A stretch of DNA of 64,000 nt from an uncultured Candidatus Saccharibacteria bacterium (GCA_938041435.1 CALISR010000008.1:1-64000), one strand, 5' to 3'; shown: positions 37,043 through 46,335, numbered from the stretch's first letter. Program-made: numbers and translations. Notes: generated from the letters alone by a model not told the origin.

Positions 37043-38009
37043 TACATCACAAGATGCTTGTCTAGCGGCCAATGATGGAGAAAAGGCATGTACGGCCTCT
37101 CTTGCACAGTTGCGCACCGCCCTTGCCGCCAGCTGGACTGCGCAGACGGCCTCCCCGTTGGTGGCCTGGTCGCCGAGTAACCCAAGCAGCGGGCAGTGTG
37201 CTGTCTCGGCCCTGGTGTTGCAGGATTACTGTGGTGGCGAGATTTGCCGCTGCGTGGTGGCGGGCACGCCGCATTATTTCAACCGCATTGATGATCAGGT
37301 AGTGGATAGCACGGCCGGTCAGTTTGGCGGGCCGGCGATTGATTACAGCGCTTCTACCATGCGCAGCCGCCAGAGGATTCTGCGCCACGCCGACACTCGC
37401 CAGCGGTACGAGCTGCTAAAGGGGCGGGTGGAGCGGTTTTTGGTTGAGCTGGATGTGGTGGCTCAAGCAATTGGGCGCGTCGATTACGGCCATATGGGCA
37501 AGGCTTGCTTGCGCGACCAGACTATATGGTTTGGTGATACGAATAGTATCGTCATTGTTGGCGAAGCGCCAGCGCGAACTGGCTGGGTAAGGAGTGGCAT
37601 CGCCTGGCATAATACAGCGGGGAAACTGCTGCCAAGCGGCATCATTATGCAAAAGTTGCTAGCTATCCTTGGTAAGGAGCTGCTAGCGGTTACGTTTACA
37701 GAGGCAATCAAGTGCTTCCCATCCAATCGCCGTTATCTTAAGTATCTAGCCGCTCTCTATAGACCAACGCTTAGACAGCAGTTGCGCATACTAAATCCAA
37801 AACTTATCCTGACGATGGGTGCTATTCCAACCCAGGCACTGATTGAGGAGCCGTTCCGCCGGCTGAGCGACGTTGTTGGTAAACGCTACGCCATGGGTGA
37901 GAGTGTAGTTATACCGATTTTCCACCCGTCGCCAATATCGCCGCGTGGGTATAAAGACAATATTCCAATTTTTGAATCAATACGTGAATATTACAGAGGT
38001 GCAATATGA
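37035..38009 (+). CDS. YunG-like domain fused to uracil-DNA glycosylase-like domain
   Basis: A 324-aa fusion. Residues about 20-100 resemble YunG (S-W-T-x-x-T-A, N-P-S-S-G-Q-C-A-V-S-A-L-V-x-Q-D-Y-x-G-G-E-I, H-Y-F-N-R-I, D-x-T-x-x-Q-F). Residues about 165-320 show a UDG fold: I-V-G-E-A-P-A-R near 173-180, an uncharged substrate loop, and the late F-H-P-S-P near 295. It may excise uracil or another base. The last sense codons contain an ACAGAGGT copy. Overlaps the phosphatase by 8 bp. Confidence 0.75.
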   Translation: MNSTSQDACLAANDGEKACTASLAQLRTALAASWTAQTASPLVAWSPSNPSSGQCAVSALVLQDYCGGEICRCVVAGTPHYFNRIDDQVVDSTAGQFGGPAIDYSASTMRSRQRILRHADTRQRYELLKGRVERFLVELDVVAQAIGRVDYGHMGKACLRDQTIWFGDTNSIVIVGEAPARTGWVRSGIAWHNTAGKLLPSGIIMQKLLAILGKELLAVTFTEAIKCFPSNRRYLKYLAALYRPTLRQQLRILNPKLILTMGAIPTQALIEEPFRRLSDVVGKRYAMGESVVIPIFHPSPISPRGYKDNIPIFESIREYYRGAI

Positions 38010-38083
38010 TATACATACAGTAATCTGGCTAAAATCTAATGTAATTGAATAAGCGGCATAAAGATAAATCAAGGAGGAAACCA

Positions 38084-41000
38084 ATGAAATTTACACATGG
38101 CACACGCCGCCGAGCGGCAGAATACGAGAAGGACTGGGTGCAGCGCTGGAAGGATGACCAGACATTTGAGAAGTCGGTGGCGCAGCGGCCAGCGGATAAT
38201 GCCTACGTCTTTTATGATGGGCCGCCGTTTATCACTGGCGTGCCGCATCATGGTACGCTGCTGAGTTCAATCGTTAAGGACGCGGTGCCGCGCTACTGGA
38301 CAATGAAAGGCAAGCGTGTGGAGCGCCGCTGGGGCTGGGACTGTCATGGTCTACCGGCAGAGAATTTCGTCGAAAAGCAGATGAATATTGTGGATCGGCG
38401 GCAGATTGTGACGAGTAGCGACCAGCCAGCACCACTGGATAAAGACGGCCAGCCGTTGCCAACCATCAGCCTGGAAAAATACATCACCAAGGCGCGCGAA
38501 AGCATGGTGGCCAATAGCGAGACGTGGCAGGGTGTGATCGACCGTATCGGCCGCTGGGTAGACTTTACAGGTGCCTACCGCACCATGGACAAGGACTTTA
38601 TGGAGAGCGTCTGGTGGGCGTTTAAACAGCTGTATGAGGCTGGCAGAATCTACGAAGGCGAAAAAGTGCTGATGTACGACACCAAGTTCGCTACCCCTGT
38701 CAGCAAGGCCGAAGTGACCATGGATAATGACGCCTACCAGACAGTGACCGACCCGAGTGTGTATGTGAAGTTTAAGTTAAAAGATAGTAAGGCGAGTCGC
38801 AAAATAGTATTAAATGAGCATTCAAAAGTCTTGTTTGTATGTAATGCAAATGCCGCGCGTTCGCAGATGGCGCAGGGATTTTATAATCACTATTCTCACT
38901 CTCAAAATGCCGATTCGGCTGGGTTGAACCCAGAGAAAAAATGGGACGAAGCTCCAACGTTGAGTGATTTTGAAACTATGAGCCACAAGCCAGCCAGAAG
39001 TAGTGAGACGATGCAAGAAGTGGGCATCGACATTACTGGACATAAACGACAACTGCTTACGGCCGATAAGCTGGGTGATTATGATTTGATCGTTAATCTA
39101 GCGGAAAAATCCCAGACGCCGGACTGGCTCAGGGGTGATAATATTATTTGGTGGGATGTGGCTGATCCACGTAACGAGAGTGTAGAAAAAAATCGGATGG
39201 CGCGTGATGAAATTGAGCAGCGCGTTAAAAGCCTACTAAATGGCGCTGTTATTGACGATACTGATAGTCTATCGCAATACAACTTCGTCATCCTCCACGG
39301 CTATACGGGGAGTAATCAGACGAATTTCATCCCGTGGCTCAAGGCTGAGTTGGAGCAACGAGGAGCGAGAGTACAGGCGCCGCAGCTCCCCAATACGGAC
39401 AACCCAACAGAGATTGAGCAGGTGCAATATGTGCTTGACAATGTTGCATTTGATGAGAATACCGTTCTGATTGGTCATAGCCTGGGCGGGTTGGTGGCGA
39501 TGCGTGTGCTGGAAAAATTGCCGCACAAGATTCATCGCCTCATGTTGGTAGCACCATCAGTCTTGCCACAATTTTATGATAAGGATTATGAAATTGATGC
39601 AGCAACTGGTGAGAGAAAGCGGTTTATCGATCACTTTAGTTATGACTTTGATTTCGACAAAATAAGTAGCCAGGCGGTGCATAAGACAATCTTGCAAGAT
39701 AATAACGATTCAGAATCGCGCAAACCATCCATGCGGTATATTGCTGATAATATTGATGCAACACTGTGCAAAACAGTTGCAAACAAAAGGCATTTTGTGG
39801 CAGAGCAAGAACCATTTATTCTTGAAACATTGTTGGCAAATGAGGATAGTGATGACGCTTTCCTTCTCGCCTGGACGACCACGCCATGGACACTGCCGGC
39901 TAACCTGATGCTGGCCGTCAACCCAGATATGACGTACTGCGAAGTGAAGGTATCAAAGGGTACAAAAAATGTGTTCTTGATCTCGGGTAAGCATGCCTAC
40001 GCATCGCGTGAGTACTATCCACAGCTGAAGCAGCAGCTTGAGCAACAGGGCTATACAGTGACAATCATTGACCACATCAACCCCGATAGCCCAGACTTAG
40101 CAGAGAATGTAGAGCGGTTGGCACAATACGACTTTGCCAATGCGCATGTGGTGACGCATTCGCTGGGTGCAGCAACGTTCTTGAAGTATCTGCAGGATGC
40201 TAATGTGACGGTTGCATCGCTGACGATGATCGCGCCAGCGTGTGGTGTATCGAACAGTAGTGATGAGCAATGGAAGCAAGAATCAGGCTATGTCGGCCTT
40301 GCGGTTGACCTTGCTCAGGTGCGACGGAAGATTGCCCAGCGACCGACTATTATCTATTCGGACGATGCTGAGGTGCTCAACCAGGGTTTTGCACAGCTTG
40401 GCAAAGAGCTCGGTGCGTCGATGCAGTATGAGCCAGGTAAGGGGCATTTCTTTGCGGCGGAGAAGAGCTTGGCGCCAGAGATCATACTACCCCTAAGCGA
40501 AAAACTGATCATCGCCGAAGAAGCCCTGGAACGCACGCTGCAGGACGAAAAGCACCAGCCGCTTGATTACGACGTGCTGCGCACCTTCCCCGGCAGCGAA
40601 TTGGTGGGCAAGAACTACCAGCCGCTCGATACCGGCTCGACTTGGCCAGAGAATGACAAGATTCACACCATCTACGCGGCAGATTTCGTCTCGCACGAGT
40701 CGGGTACGGGCATCGTGCACATCGCGCCGGCTTATGGTGAGGATGACTTTGAGCTGGCCAAGCGCCACGGCATCAGCGCCTTCCATGTCATCGATGATAA
40801 TGGCTACTACACCGATAGCAATTACACAGGCCTGGAAGTCTGGGACAATAACAAATTCATCGCCAAAGACCTGAAGGAAAAGGGCGCGGTGTGGAAGATT
40901 GAGTACATTCGTCACGAATACCCGTTCAACCCGCGTAGCAAACAGCGCATCATGTACCGGGCGATTCCGTCGTGGTTCTTCGACATCCAAGGCCAGAAGC

Positions 41001-42913
41001 CGCTGATGTTGGAGCAGAACGAGTATATCAATTGGTTTCCGACCCACCTCAAGCACGGCCGCTTTGCCAAGAATATCGAGCAGGCGCCAGACTGGAATCT
41101 GAGCCGTGATCGTTTCTGGGCGACGGCCATGCCGGTGTGGAAGGGTGACCGCGGCACCGTCAAGGTGGTCGGCTCGTACGCGGAGCTCAAGGAGCTGAGC
41201 GGCGTGGAGCTGGATGATTATCACCGCCCGTGGGTGGATGACATCACCTTTACGATTGACGGCGAAACGTTTACGCGCATCGACAAGGTGCTGGACTGCT
41301 GGTTTGAGAGCGGTAGCATGCCGTTTGCGCAGCTGCATTATCCGTTTGAAAACCAGGCCAAGTTTGAGCAGAACTACCCGGCGGATTTCATCGTTGAGTA
41401 CATCGGCCAAGTGCGGGCGTGGTTCTACTATGTGCATGCCGTCAACGCCGCCTTGGCGGAAATCGGTGCCTTTGGCGAGGCAGGCGTGCAGCACAAAAAC
41501 GCCTACAGCAACGTCATCACCACCGGTGTGGTGGCGGGCAATGACGGCCGCAAGATGAGTAAGTCACTTGGTAACTTTACCGACCCGAACGAGCTGATGG
41601 ATAAGTTCAGTGCTGATAGTTTACGCTTCCTCTTGCTGAGTAGCCCGCTGCTCAATGGCGAGGACTTTGCCCTGCACGACAAGGATGTGGGTGATGTGGC
41701 GCGCAAGCTCAGTATGATCTGGAATATGTATGATTTCTTTACCATGTATGCCGAAGTCGATGGCTGGGAGTTTGACGGCACGCTGATTGACCCGCTGAGT
41801 GGCCAGCCGGTTTGTACGTCCCTATCATCCACCGAAACGGCTTCCGCGCACCGGGAATCTCGATCATCAACCACAGGTGATACTGCGGAACTCGCTGCGC
41901 TCAAACAGTCCTCGTATCTGCCTGATGTTGATAACCTCAATTCTCGGGCGCGTGCAGATGTTTCGGAAGATGAAGCGACGATCGGCGCCGTGACCAACCC
42001 CCTCGATATCTGGATTATCAGCCGCTTGCACGAGCTGGTGGCGGAGGTCGAGCGGCAGATGGATGCCTATAATATCCCCGATGCGCTCAGCCCAATTTTG
42101 CCATTCCTGGATGATGCCAGCAACTGGTACGTCCGCCGCAGCCGTCGCCGTTTCTGGAGGTCATCAAAAGGGGCCGCGGGCGCTGAGGATGATGGCGACA
42201 AGAGCGACGCTTACCGCACGCTACATTACGTATTGGTACGTTTGAGCTACCTATTGGCGCCGTTTACGCCGTTCTTGGCCGAGGAGCTGTATCATAATCT
42301 GACGGGTGATGATGAGTCGATCCACCTGAAGGATTGGCTGCCAGCGGGTGCGGTGGATGAGCAGATTTTGACCGATATGGCCCGCACGCGCGAGCTGATC
42401 AACACCGGCCTGAGCCTGCGCATGAAGAAGGATGAGCACCAGGAGTCGATCAAGGTGCGCCAGCCGCTGCAGCGTGCGGCCTATGCGGGGGCAAAGCTGG
42501 CTGAGTACTACGAGCAGATCATGGCCGAGGAGCTGAATGTCAAGGAGATTCGCTGGGTTGAGAATGTGGATGAATGCCTGGCGGATGATGACGTGACTGA
42601 GGGTGCCATCAAGCCAGAAAGCTGGGTCGAAATTGATAAGACGATCACACCTGAGCTCAAGCGCGAAGGCTTGATGCGTGAAGTCATTCGCCACGTCCAG
42701 AGCGCGCGCAAGAAGGCTGGGCTGCAGGTGGATGATCGGATTATGCTGCACCTAGCAACGAATGATGAGCAGCTCCGTCAAGCCCTCACTGAGTATGCAG
42801 ACACAATCGCGAGCGAGACGCTAGCGACAATGAAGCAGCCAGGCGATGTACTCTACCAAACGACGGCTACAGTAGATGGCGCTGAGCTGCAGATTAGCCT
42901 CGCCAAAGCATAG
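38084..42913 (+). CDS. ileS: Isoleucyl-tRNA synthetase with phosphatase and two hydrolase domains inserted in the editing domain
   Basis: At 1609 aa it is about 550-600 residues longer than normal IleRS. The catalytic core is intact: G-P-P-F-I-T-G with H-H-G-T (the HIGH site, residue ~55), K-M-S-K-S (~1157), and the editing motif W-T-T-T-P-W-T-L-P (~597). Inserted between K-F-K-L-K-D (~230) and that motif are a low-molecular-weight phosphatase/ArsC-like domain (C253-x5-R259) and an alpha/beta hydrolase (G-H-S466-L-G-G). A second hydrolase (H-S693-L-G-A) sits at ~626-803. A Ser/Thr-rich ~60-residue linker is at ~1243-1303. The core resembles eukaryote-like (type 2) IleRS. ATG 38084 follows AAGGAGG. 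Confidence 0.93.
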   Translation: MKFTHGTRRRAAEYEKDWVQRWKDDQTFEKSVAQRPADNAYVFYDGPPFITGVPHHGTLLSSIVKDAVPRYWTMKGKRVERRWGWDCHGLPAENFVEKQMNIVDRRQIVTSSDQPAPLDKDGQPLPTISLEKYITKARESMVANSETWQGVIDRIGRWVDFTGAYRTMDKDFMESVWWAFKQLYEAGRIYEGEKVLMYDTKFATPVSKAEVTMDNDAYQTVTDPSVYVKFKLKDSKASRKIVLNEHSKVLFVCNANAARSQMAQGFYNHYSHSQNADSAGLNPEKKWDEAPTLSDFETMSHKPARSSETMQEVGIDITGHKRQLLTADKLGDYDLIVNLAEKSQTPDWLRGDNIIWWDVADPRNESVEKNRMARDEIEQRVKSLLNGAVIDDTDSLSQYNFVILHGYTGSNQTNFIPWLKAELEQRGARVQAPQLPNTDNPTEIEQVQYVLDNVAFDENTVLIGHSLGGLVAMRVLEKLPHKIHRLMLVAPSVLPQFYDKDYEIDAATGERKRFIDHFSYDFDFDKISSQAVHKTILQDNNDSESRKPSMRYIADNIDATLCKTVANKRHFVAEQEPFILETLLANEDSDDAFLLAWTTTPWTLPANLMLAVNPDMTYCEVKVSKGTKNVFLISGKHAYASREYYPQLKQQLEQQGYTVTIIDHINPDSPDLAENVERLAQYDFANAHVVTHSLGAATFLKYLQDANVTVASLTMIAPACGVSNSSDEQWKQESGYVGLAVDLAQVRRKIAQRPTIIYSDDAEVLNQGFAQLGKELGASMQYEPGKGHFFAAEKSLAPEIILPLSEKLIIAEEALERTLQDEKHQPLDYDVLRTFPGSELVGKNYQPLDTGSTWPENDKIHTIYAADFVSHESGTGIVHIAPAYGEDDFELAKRHGISAFHVIDDNGYYTDSNYTGLEVWDNNKFIAKDLKEKGAVWKIEYIRHEYPFNPRSKQRIMYRAIPSWFFDIQGQKPLMLEQNEYINWFPTHLKHGRFAKNIEQAPDWNLSRDRFWATAMPVWKGDRGTVKVVGSYAELKELSGVELDDYHRPWVDDITFTIDGETFTRIDKVLDCWFESGSMPFAQLHYPFENQAKFEQNYPADFIVEYIGQVRAWFYYVHAVNAALAEIGAFGEAGVQHKNAYSNVITTGVVAGNDGRKMSKSLGNFTDPNELMDKFSADSLRFLLLSSPLLNGEDFALHDKDVGDVARKLSMIWNMYDFFTMYAEVDGWEFDGTLIDPLSGQPVCTSLSSTETASAHRESRSSTTGDTAELAALKQSSYLPDVDNLNSRARADVSEDEATIGAVTNPLDIWIISRLHELVAEVERQMDAYNIPDALSPILPFLDDASNWYVRRSRRRFWRSSKGAAGAEDDGDKSDAYRTLHYVLVRLSYLLAPFTPFLAEELYHNLTGDDESIHLKDWLPAGAVDEQILTDMARTRELINTGLSLRMKKDEHQESIKVRQPLQRAAYAGAKLAEYYEQIMAEELNVKEIRWVENVDECLADDDVTEGAIKPESWVEIDKTITPELKREGLMREVIRHVQSARKKAGLQVDDRIMLHLATNDEQLRQALTEYADTIASETLATMKQPGDVLYQTTATVDGAELQISLAKA

Positions 42914-42931
42914 GACTACAAGGAATAACAT

Positions 42932-42979
42932 GCTAAGCTCGAGTGGCGCATCAGTAGTGAGACGCCACTCGAGCTTAGC
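42932..42979. terminator. Perfect 17-bp hairpin after ileS
   Basis: Arms 42932-42948 and 42963-42979 are exactly complementary with a 14-nt loop. There is no T tract after it, so it may stabilise or end the mRNA by another route. Confidence 0.6.
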
Positions 42980-43274
42980 GGCTGGCAATATTTGAGTTTC
43001 TATAGCCATCCTCACCCCTTGCGCTAGCCTAGTATATTTACCGAAAACATTGAGAGGCCAGCTATGAAACAAGCAGAAGCGCTTGTTTACCCGAGATATT
43101 TTTAGTGTGGTAAGTGTGCTGTACTGGCTACTAATAGGGTACTTAAAGAACTAACTGCTAGCTTGATCACTCTCTCGCGTTAACTCGCGTCCTTGTTCCT
43201 CTTTAAAAAGGCTCAGGAGTACGGAGCGACAATTGCTACAATGGGGCTATAAGCCTGCACGATAATTGAATATC
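42980..43274. other. Intergenic region with repeat copy D
   Basis: No gene. It contains copy D of the dispersed element (43040-43115) and TACAAT near 43231, a possible -10 for the ABC exporter gene. Confidence 0.5.
43040..43115. repeat. Dispersed palindromic intergenic element, copy D
   Basis: Shares GAAAACATTGAGAGGCCAGC with the left arm of A-C; its centre has an 8-bp hairpin AAACAAGC/GCTTGTTT; its 3' flank (43108-43140) resembles that of copy A (GTGTGnTAAGTGTGCT). Most divergent copy. Confidence 0.45.
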
Positions 43275-45084
43275 ATGACTAAACTACCTATCACCATACC
43301 TACCCCCTCACTACGCCAACGCCTGGCAGGGCTGTGGCTGGTGGTGCGGATTATTTGGCGGGAGGCACCACTGACGATTGTGGTCCAGGCAGTGGGAGCG
43401 GTGCTGTCGGCGGTGCTGCCACTGGCCACGGCATACTATGCCGCTCTTGCGACAACGGCTTTGGCTGAGGCATATGCGGCGGGTGGTCAGCCGCAGCTCC
43501 TCACCTATGTAGTGGTGACTGTGGTACTGGGCGTTGTGGCGAGTGTGTGGTCGGTGGTGCAAGGGTATTATGATCAAGTGTCGCGCTATCGCATCGAGGC
43601 TGCCATGAGCGACCACATGTATGCCCGTCTCCACGCGCTGGATTTTTGGCGATACGATGACCCTGCGACCATTGATATGTTTGATAAAGCGCAGCGCTTC
43701 GTCCAGTCATTTTCGTACCTCTTTATCCAACTGGTGCGAATGCTGACAGCGCTGGTGTCGCTGGCAACAAGCCTGTGGATGATGGTGATGGTGAGCTGGT
43801 GGCTGGGGCTGCTCGTGCTTGTGGCGCTTGTGCCAAGTAGTGTGGTGCAGGTGCGGCTGTCGCGTTTGCAGGCTGGTCACTGGCGCGAGCAAGTGGCGAC
43901 GCGGCGGCGCATGGCGTGGATCGAGCACATCCTTAGCCGGCCGAACTTCATTGCCGAGCTGCGCCTCTATGGAGTGATCCACCATCTACTTGGTGAGCGA
44001 GCAGCACTGCGGAATAAAGATCGGCTGCGGGTGCTTGGCTACGAGCGCCGCTTTATGGGGCAGCGCCTGGGCGGAGAGATTATCCAGGCGGCAGCAGAGG
44101 TGGTGGCGCTTGCTTGGGTGGTGCTGGAGATCGTGGCACACCGTCAGCCGATTGGGCAATTTGTGCTCGTGCAGCAAATGGTAGGACGAGTGATGAGTGG
44201 GATGGACAGCGTGATCAATACATATAATATGATTGACGAAGACCTCGCCACCATGACAGACTACCAGCAGTTTATGGCGCTGCCTACCATGAGCCAGGCA
44301 GCCACCATTGATGAGGTAACGCTGCGTGATGCGATCGCGGTGCAGCAAGTGTCATTTTGCTATCCAGGCACGCAGACGGCGGTGCTGCGTGATATTTCTT
44401 TCACTATTCGCCGTGGTCAGCACATTGCCATCGTGGGCGAAAATGGCGCTGGCAAGAGCACGCTCGCTCGGTTGCTTACTGGTCTGTACCAGCCTACCAA
44501 GGGCAGTATTACCATTGATGGGCACGACCGACCTCCGTCATATCAACCCAGCAGCCTGGCATCGGCAATTGGCCGTATTGGGGCAGGAGTTCATCCGCTA
44601 TGACTTCGCTACGGCGCACGAGAATGTCTGGTATGGCGATGTCTCGCAGCCAGTGGATGCAGCGCGCCGCGATGCTGCGCTGCGCCAGGCCGAGGCAGCC
44701 GATTTTGTCCGTAAGCTCCCTCATGGTGGGAGCAGCTACATCAGCAAATGGATGGAGGCGGATGACCACGAAACGGGGGTCGATCTATCTGGTGGGCAGT
44801 GGCAGCGCCTTGCTTTGGCGCGCAACTTGTATCGCAATGCGCCCATCATCATCCTCGATGAGCCCACCAGCGCCATTGATGCCGCCGCCGAAGCGCGCAT
44901 CTTTCGCCATCTCTTTGCCCAGCAGGGCAAGACTATCATCACCATTAGCCACCGCTATAGTACCGTCAAGAAGGCGGACGCCATCTACGTCATCGCCCAC
45001 GGCCGCATCGTCGAGCATGGCACTGCCACCGCACTCATGGCGCAGCGTGGTGCATTCTACGAGATGTTCAAAGAACAGATATAG
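43275..45084 (+). pseudogene. ABC exporter (transmembrane plus ATPase), split by a frameshift
   Basis: Residues 1-~300 hold about six transmembrane helices of a type I exporter and then the ATPase domain starts, with Walker A G-E-N-G-A-G-K-S near 395. The frame shifts by +1 at a GGG around 44518-44521; the downstream frame continues D-L-R-H-I-N, then the signature L-S-G-G-Q-W-Q-R, Walker B I-I-I-L-D-E-P and the H-loop S-H-R, ending at 45084. Removing one G restores one ~600-aa MsbA-like protein. It could be a sequencing error, a real inactivating mutation, or programmed frameshifting. Confidence 0.85.
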
Positions 45085-45089
45085 TTTGG

Positions 45090-45095
45090 TATAAT
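45090..45095 (+). promoter_or_regulatory. -10 box of tRNA-Cys
   Basis: TATAAT 8 nt before the mature tRNA 5' end; the -35 would lie inside the ABC gene end. Confidence 0.55.
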
Positions 45096-45103
45096 AGGAG
45101 TGT

Positions 45104-45177
45104 GGCGCCGTGGCCGAGAGGTTAGGCAGAGCTCTGCAAAAGCTCGTACAGCGGTTCGAGTCCGCTCGGTGCCTCCA
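45104..45177 (+). tRNA. tRNA-Cys (GCA)
   Basis: Acceptor GGCGCCG pairs with CGGTGCC; the anticodon loop CTGCAAA gives GCA; T-loop GTTCGAGTC is present; CCA is encoded. Length 74 nt. Confidence 0.95.
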
Positions 45178-45184
45178 TGTGTTA

Positions 45185-45405
45185 TTATTTTTGGAATGCT
45201 TTATACCAGCCCATCTGCTGTGCAGTGTGTCGCTTGTGGCAATTCGCACAGAGGATGCGGCATTTTTTCATTTCGACCACGACGTCTGGCCACGAGTATC
45301 CCAGTCGGACTGCTTGCATTGGGTATGGCGTGTGCCAGTCGCAGTGTTCCTCACGAAAAAGTCGCTTTTTGGCTTGTGTTCGCCACATTTTGAGCATGGT
45401 TTCAT
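45185..45405 (-). pseudogene. HNH endonuclease remnant beside tRNA-Cys
   Basis: From ATG 45405 one frame reads a zinc-knuckle start (K-P-C-S-K-C-G, S-D-F-F-V-R, T-Q-C-K) typical of small HNH nucleases; a second frame then reads R-L-G-Y-S-W-P-D-V-V and C-R-I-L-C-A-N-C-H-K-R-H-T-A, the typical HNH C-terminus. The central ~90 residues with the catalytic core are missing and the frames differ, so an internal deletion has destroyed the gene. It lies 8 nt from the tRNA 3' end. Confidence 0.7.
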
Positions 45406-45421
45406 GATTCGTAAAAATAGG

Positions 45422-46009
45422 TTATGACATCAGTAGATCGCGCAGCTCGGGGAAGGTTGGTTGGAAGAAATGATTGCGATCTTCGAAAATATGCGCCTGA
45501 GCAGTCGGCACGTCTCGCTGAAATTTAGCAAGCTCTGTAAAAGGCACAACCGGGTCATCTTTACTGTGGAATAGGTGGATCTCCTTTGCTGATTTTTCGA
45601 GTCCTGTGGCGCTTACTACCTGAAAGCTACCGAGGTCTTCATTCGATTCATCGTCATAGCACGGCGAAACTAGCACGAGCCGCCGGACTGGCATATGCAG
45701 TGGTGATTCATGCAAGTACTTTGCCAAAAACATTGCGCCCAAACTATAACCAACCAGCTGAACGTCATCACCAAGCAGAGGTAATAACTTTTCAAAGTAT
45801 ATTTTCCACTCAGCGTAGTGAGCATTTTGCTTATTAGGGAAATCTGGCAGCAAAACATCGGCGTCGACGATTTCCTGTGCCAGCCAGTCACGCCATTTTT
45901 GCGCCCACAGTAGCCGTTCGTACTGCAGCTGGCTATTCTTTAGATTATTCAAGTAATTTTCGTAGCTATTAAAGCTTGATCCGCCGTGAATTATTACAAT
46001 TTGCTTCAT
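45422..46009 (-). CDS. Alpha/beta hydrolase, RBBP9/YdeN-like
   Basis: A 195-aa hydrolase. G-Y-S-L-G-A near 105-110 carries the Ser nucleophile, H-S-K-D-D-P near 155 the Asp and R-N-H-F near 185 the His. It is the free-standing relative of the two hydrolase domains inserted in IleRS. ATG 46009 lies 6 nt after a minus-strand TATACT (46016-46021) and has no Shine-Dalgarno sequence: leaderless. The frame continues into the tRNA-Leu but that is not coding. Confidence 0.85.
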   Translation of the reverse strand: MKQIVIIHGGSSFNSYENYLNNLKNSQLQYERLLWAQKWRDWLAQEIVDADVLLPDFPNKQNAHYAEWKIYFEKLLPLLGDDVQLVGYSLGAMFLAKYLHESPLHMPVRRLVLVSPCYDDESNEDLGSFQVVSATGLEKSAKEIHLFHSKDDPVVPFTELAKFQRDVPTAQAHIFEDRNHFFQPTFPELRDLLMS

Positions 46010-46015
46010 AAACAT

Positions 46016-46023
46016 AGTATAAT
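46016..46023. promoter_or_regulatory. Overlapping bidirectional -10 (hydrolase / tRNA-Leu)
   Basis: AGTATAAT reads TATACT on the minus strand (hydrolase) and TATAAT on the plus strand (tRNA-Leu). The same eight bases occur between pta and the GNAT gene (56349-56356). Confidence 0.6.
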
Positions 46024-46064
46024 ACAAGCAGCACATGGCTGCTATGCCAGAAGTGCGACTGCAA

Positions 46065-46150
46065 GCGCGAGTGGCGGAACTGGTAGACGCGAGGGACTTA
46101 AAATCCCTTGGCCAAAAGCCGTGCGGGTTCGATTCCCGCCTTGCGCACCA
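46065..46150 (+). tRNA. tRNA-Leu (TAA)
   Basis: Acceptor GCGCGAG pairs with CTTGCGC (one G-U); anticodon stem GGGA/TCCC with loop CTTAAAA gives TAA; a long variable arm marks a class II tRNA; CCA is encoded. Length 86 nt. Confidence 0.95.
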
Positions 46151-46335
46151 GGCATGATATAACAGAGAAAACCACTTGAGGAGAGTGGTTTTTCGTATAC
46201 ATAGCCAGAAGGGTGAGTGTGGCGGCATTCGTGCTGGCCACTAACCCAAGATTTATTGTAGAATTACCATAGCGGCTAGTATAAGTCACACAATTTGCTA
46301 TAATAAGGCTATAACCAAAAAGGAGAAACGACACT

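Noticed and set aside
40493..41494. 333-codon minus-strand ORF inside ileS
   Set aside because: It is a shadow of the high-GC IleRS reading frame and shows no known motif.
45422..46228. Longer start for the minus-strand hydrolase
   Set aside because: The extension translates the antisense of tRNA-Leu; the leaderless ATG 46009 is preferred.
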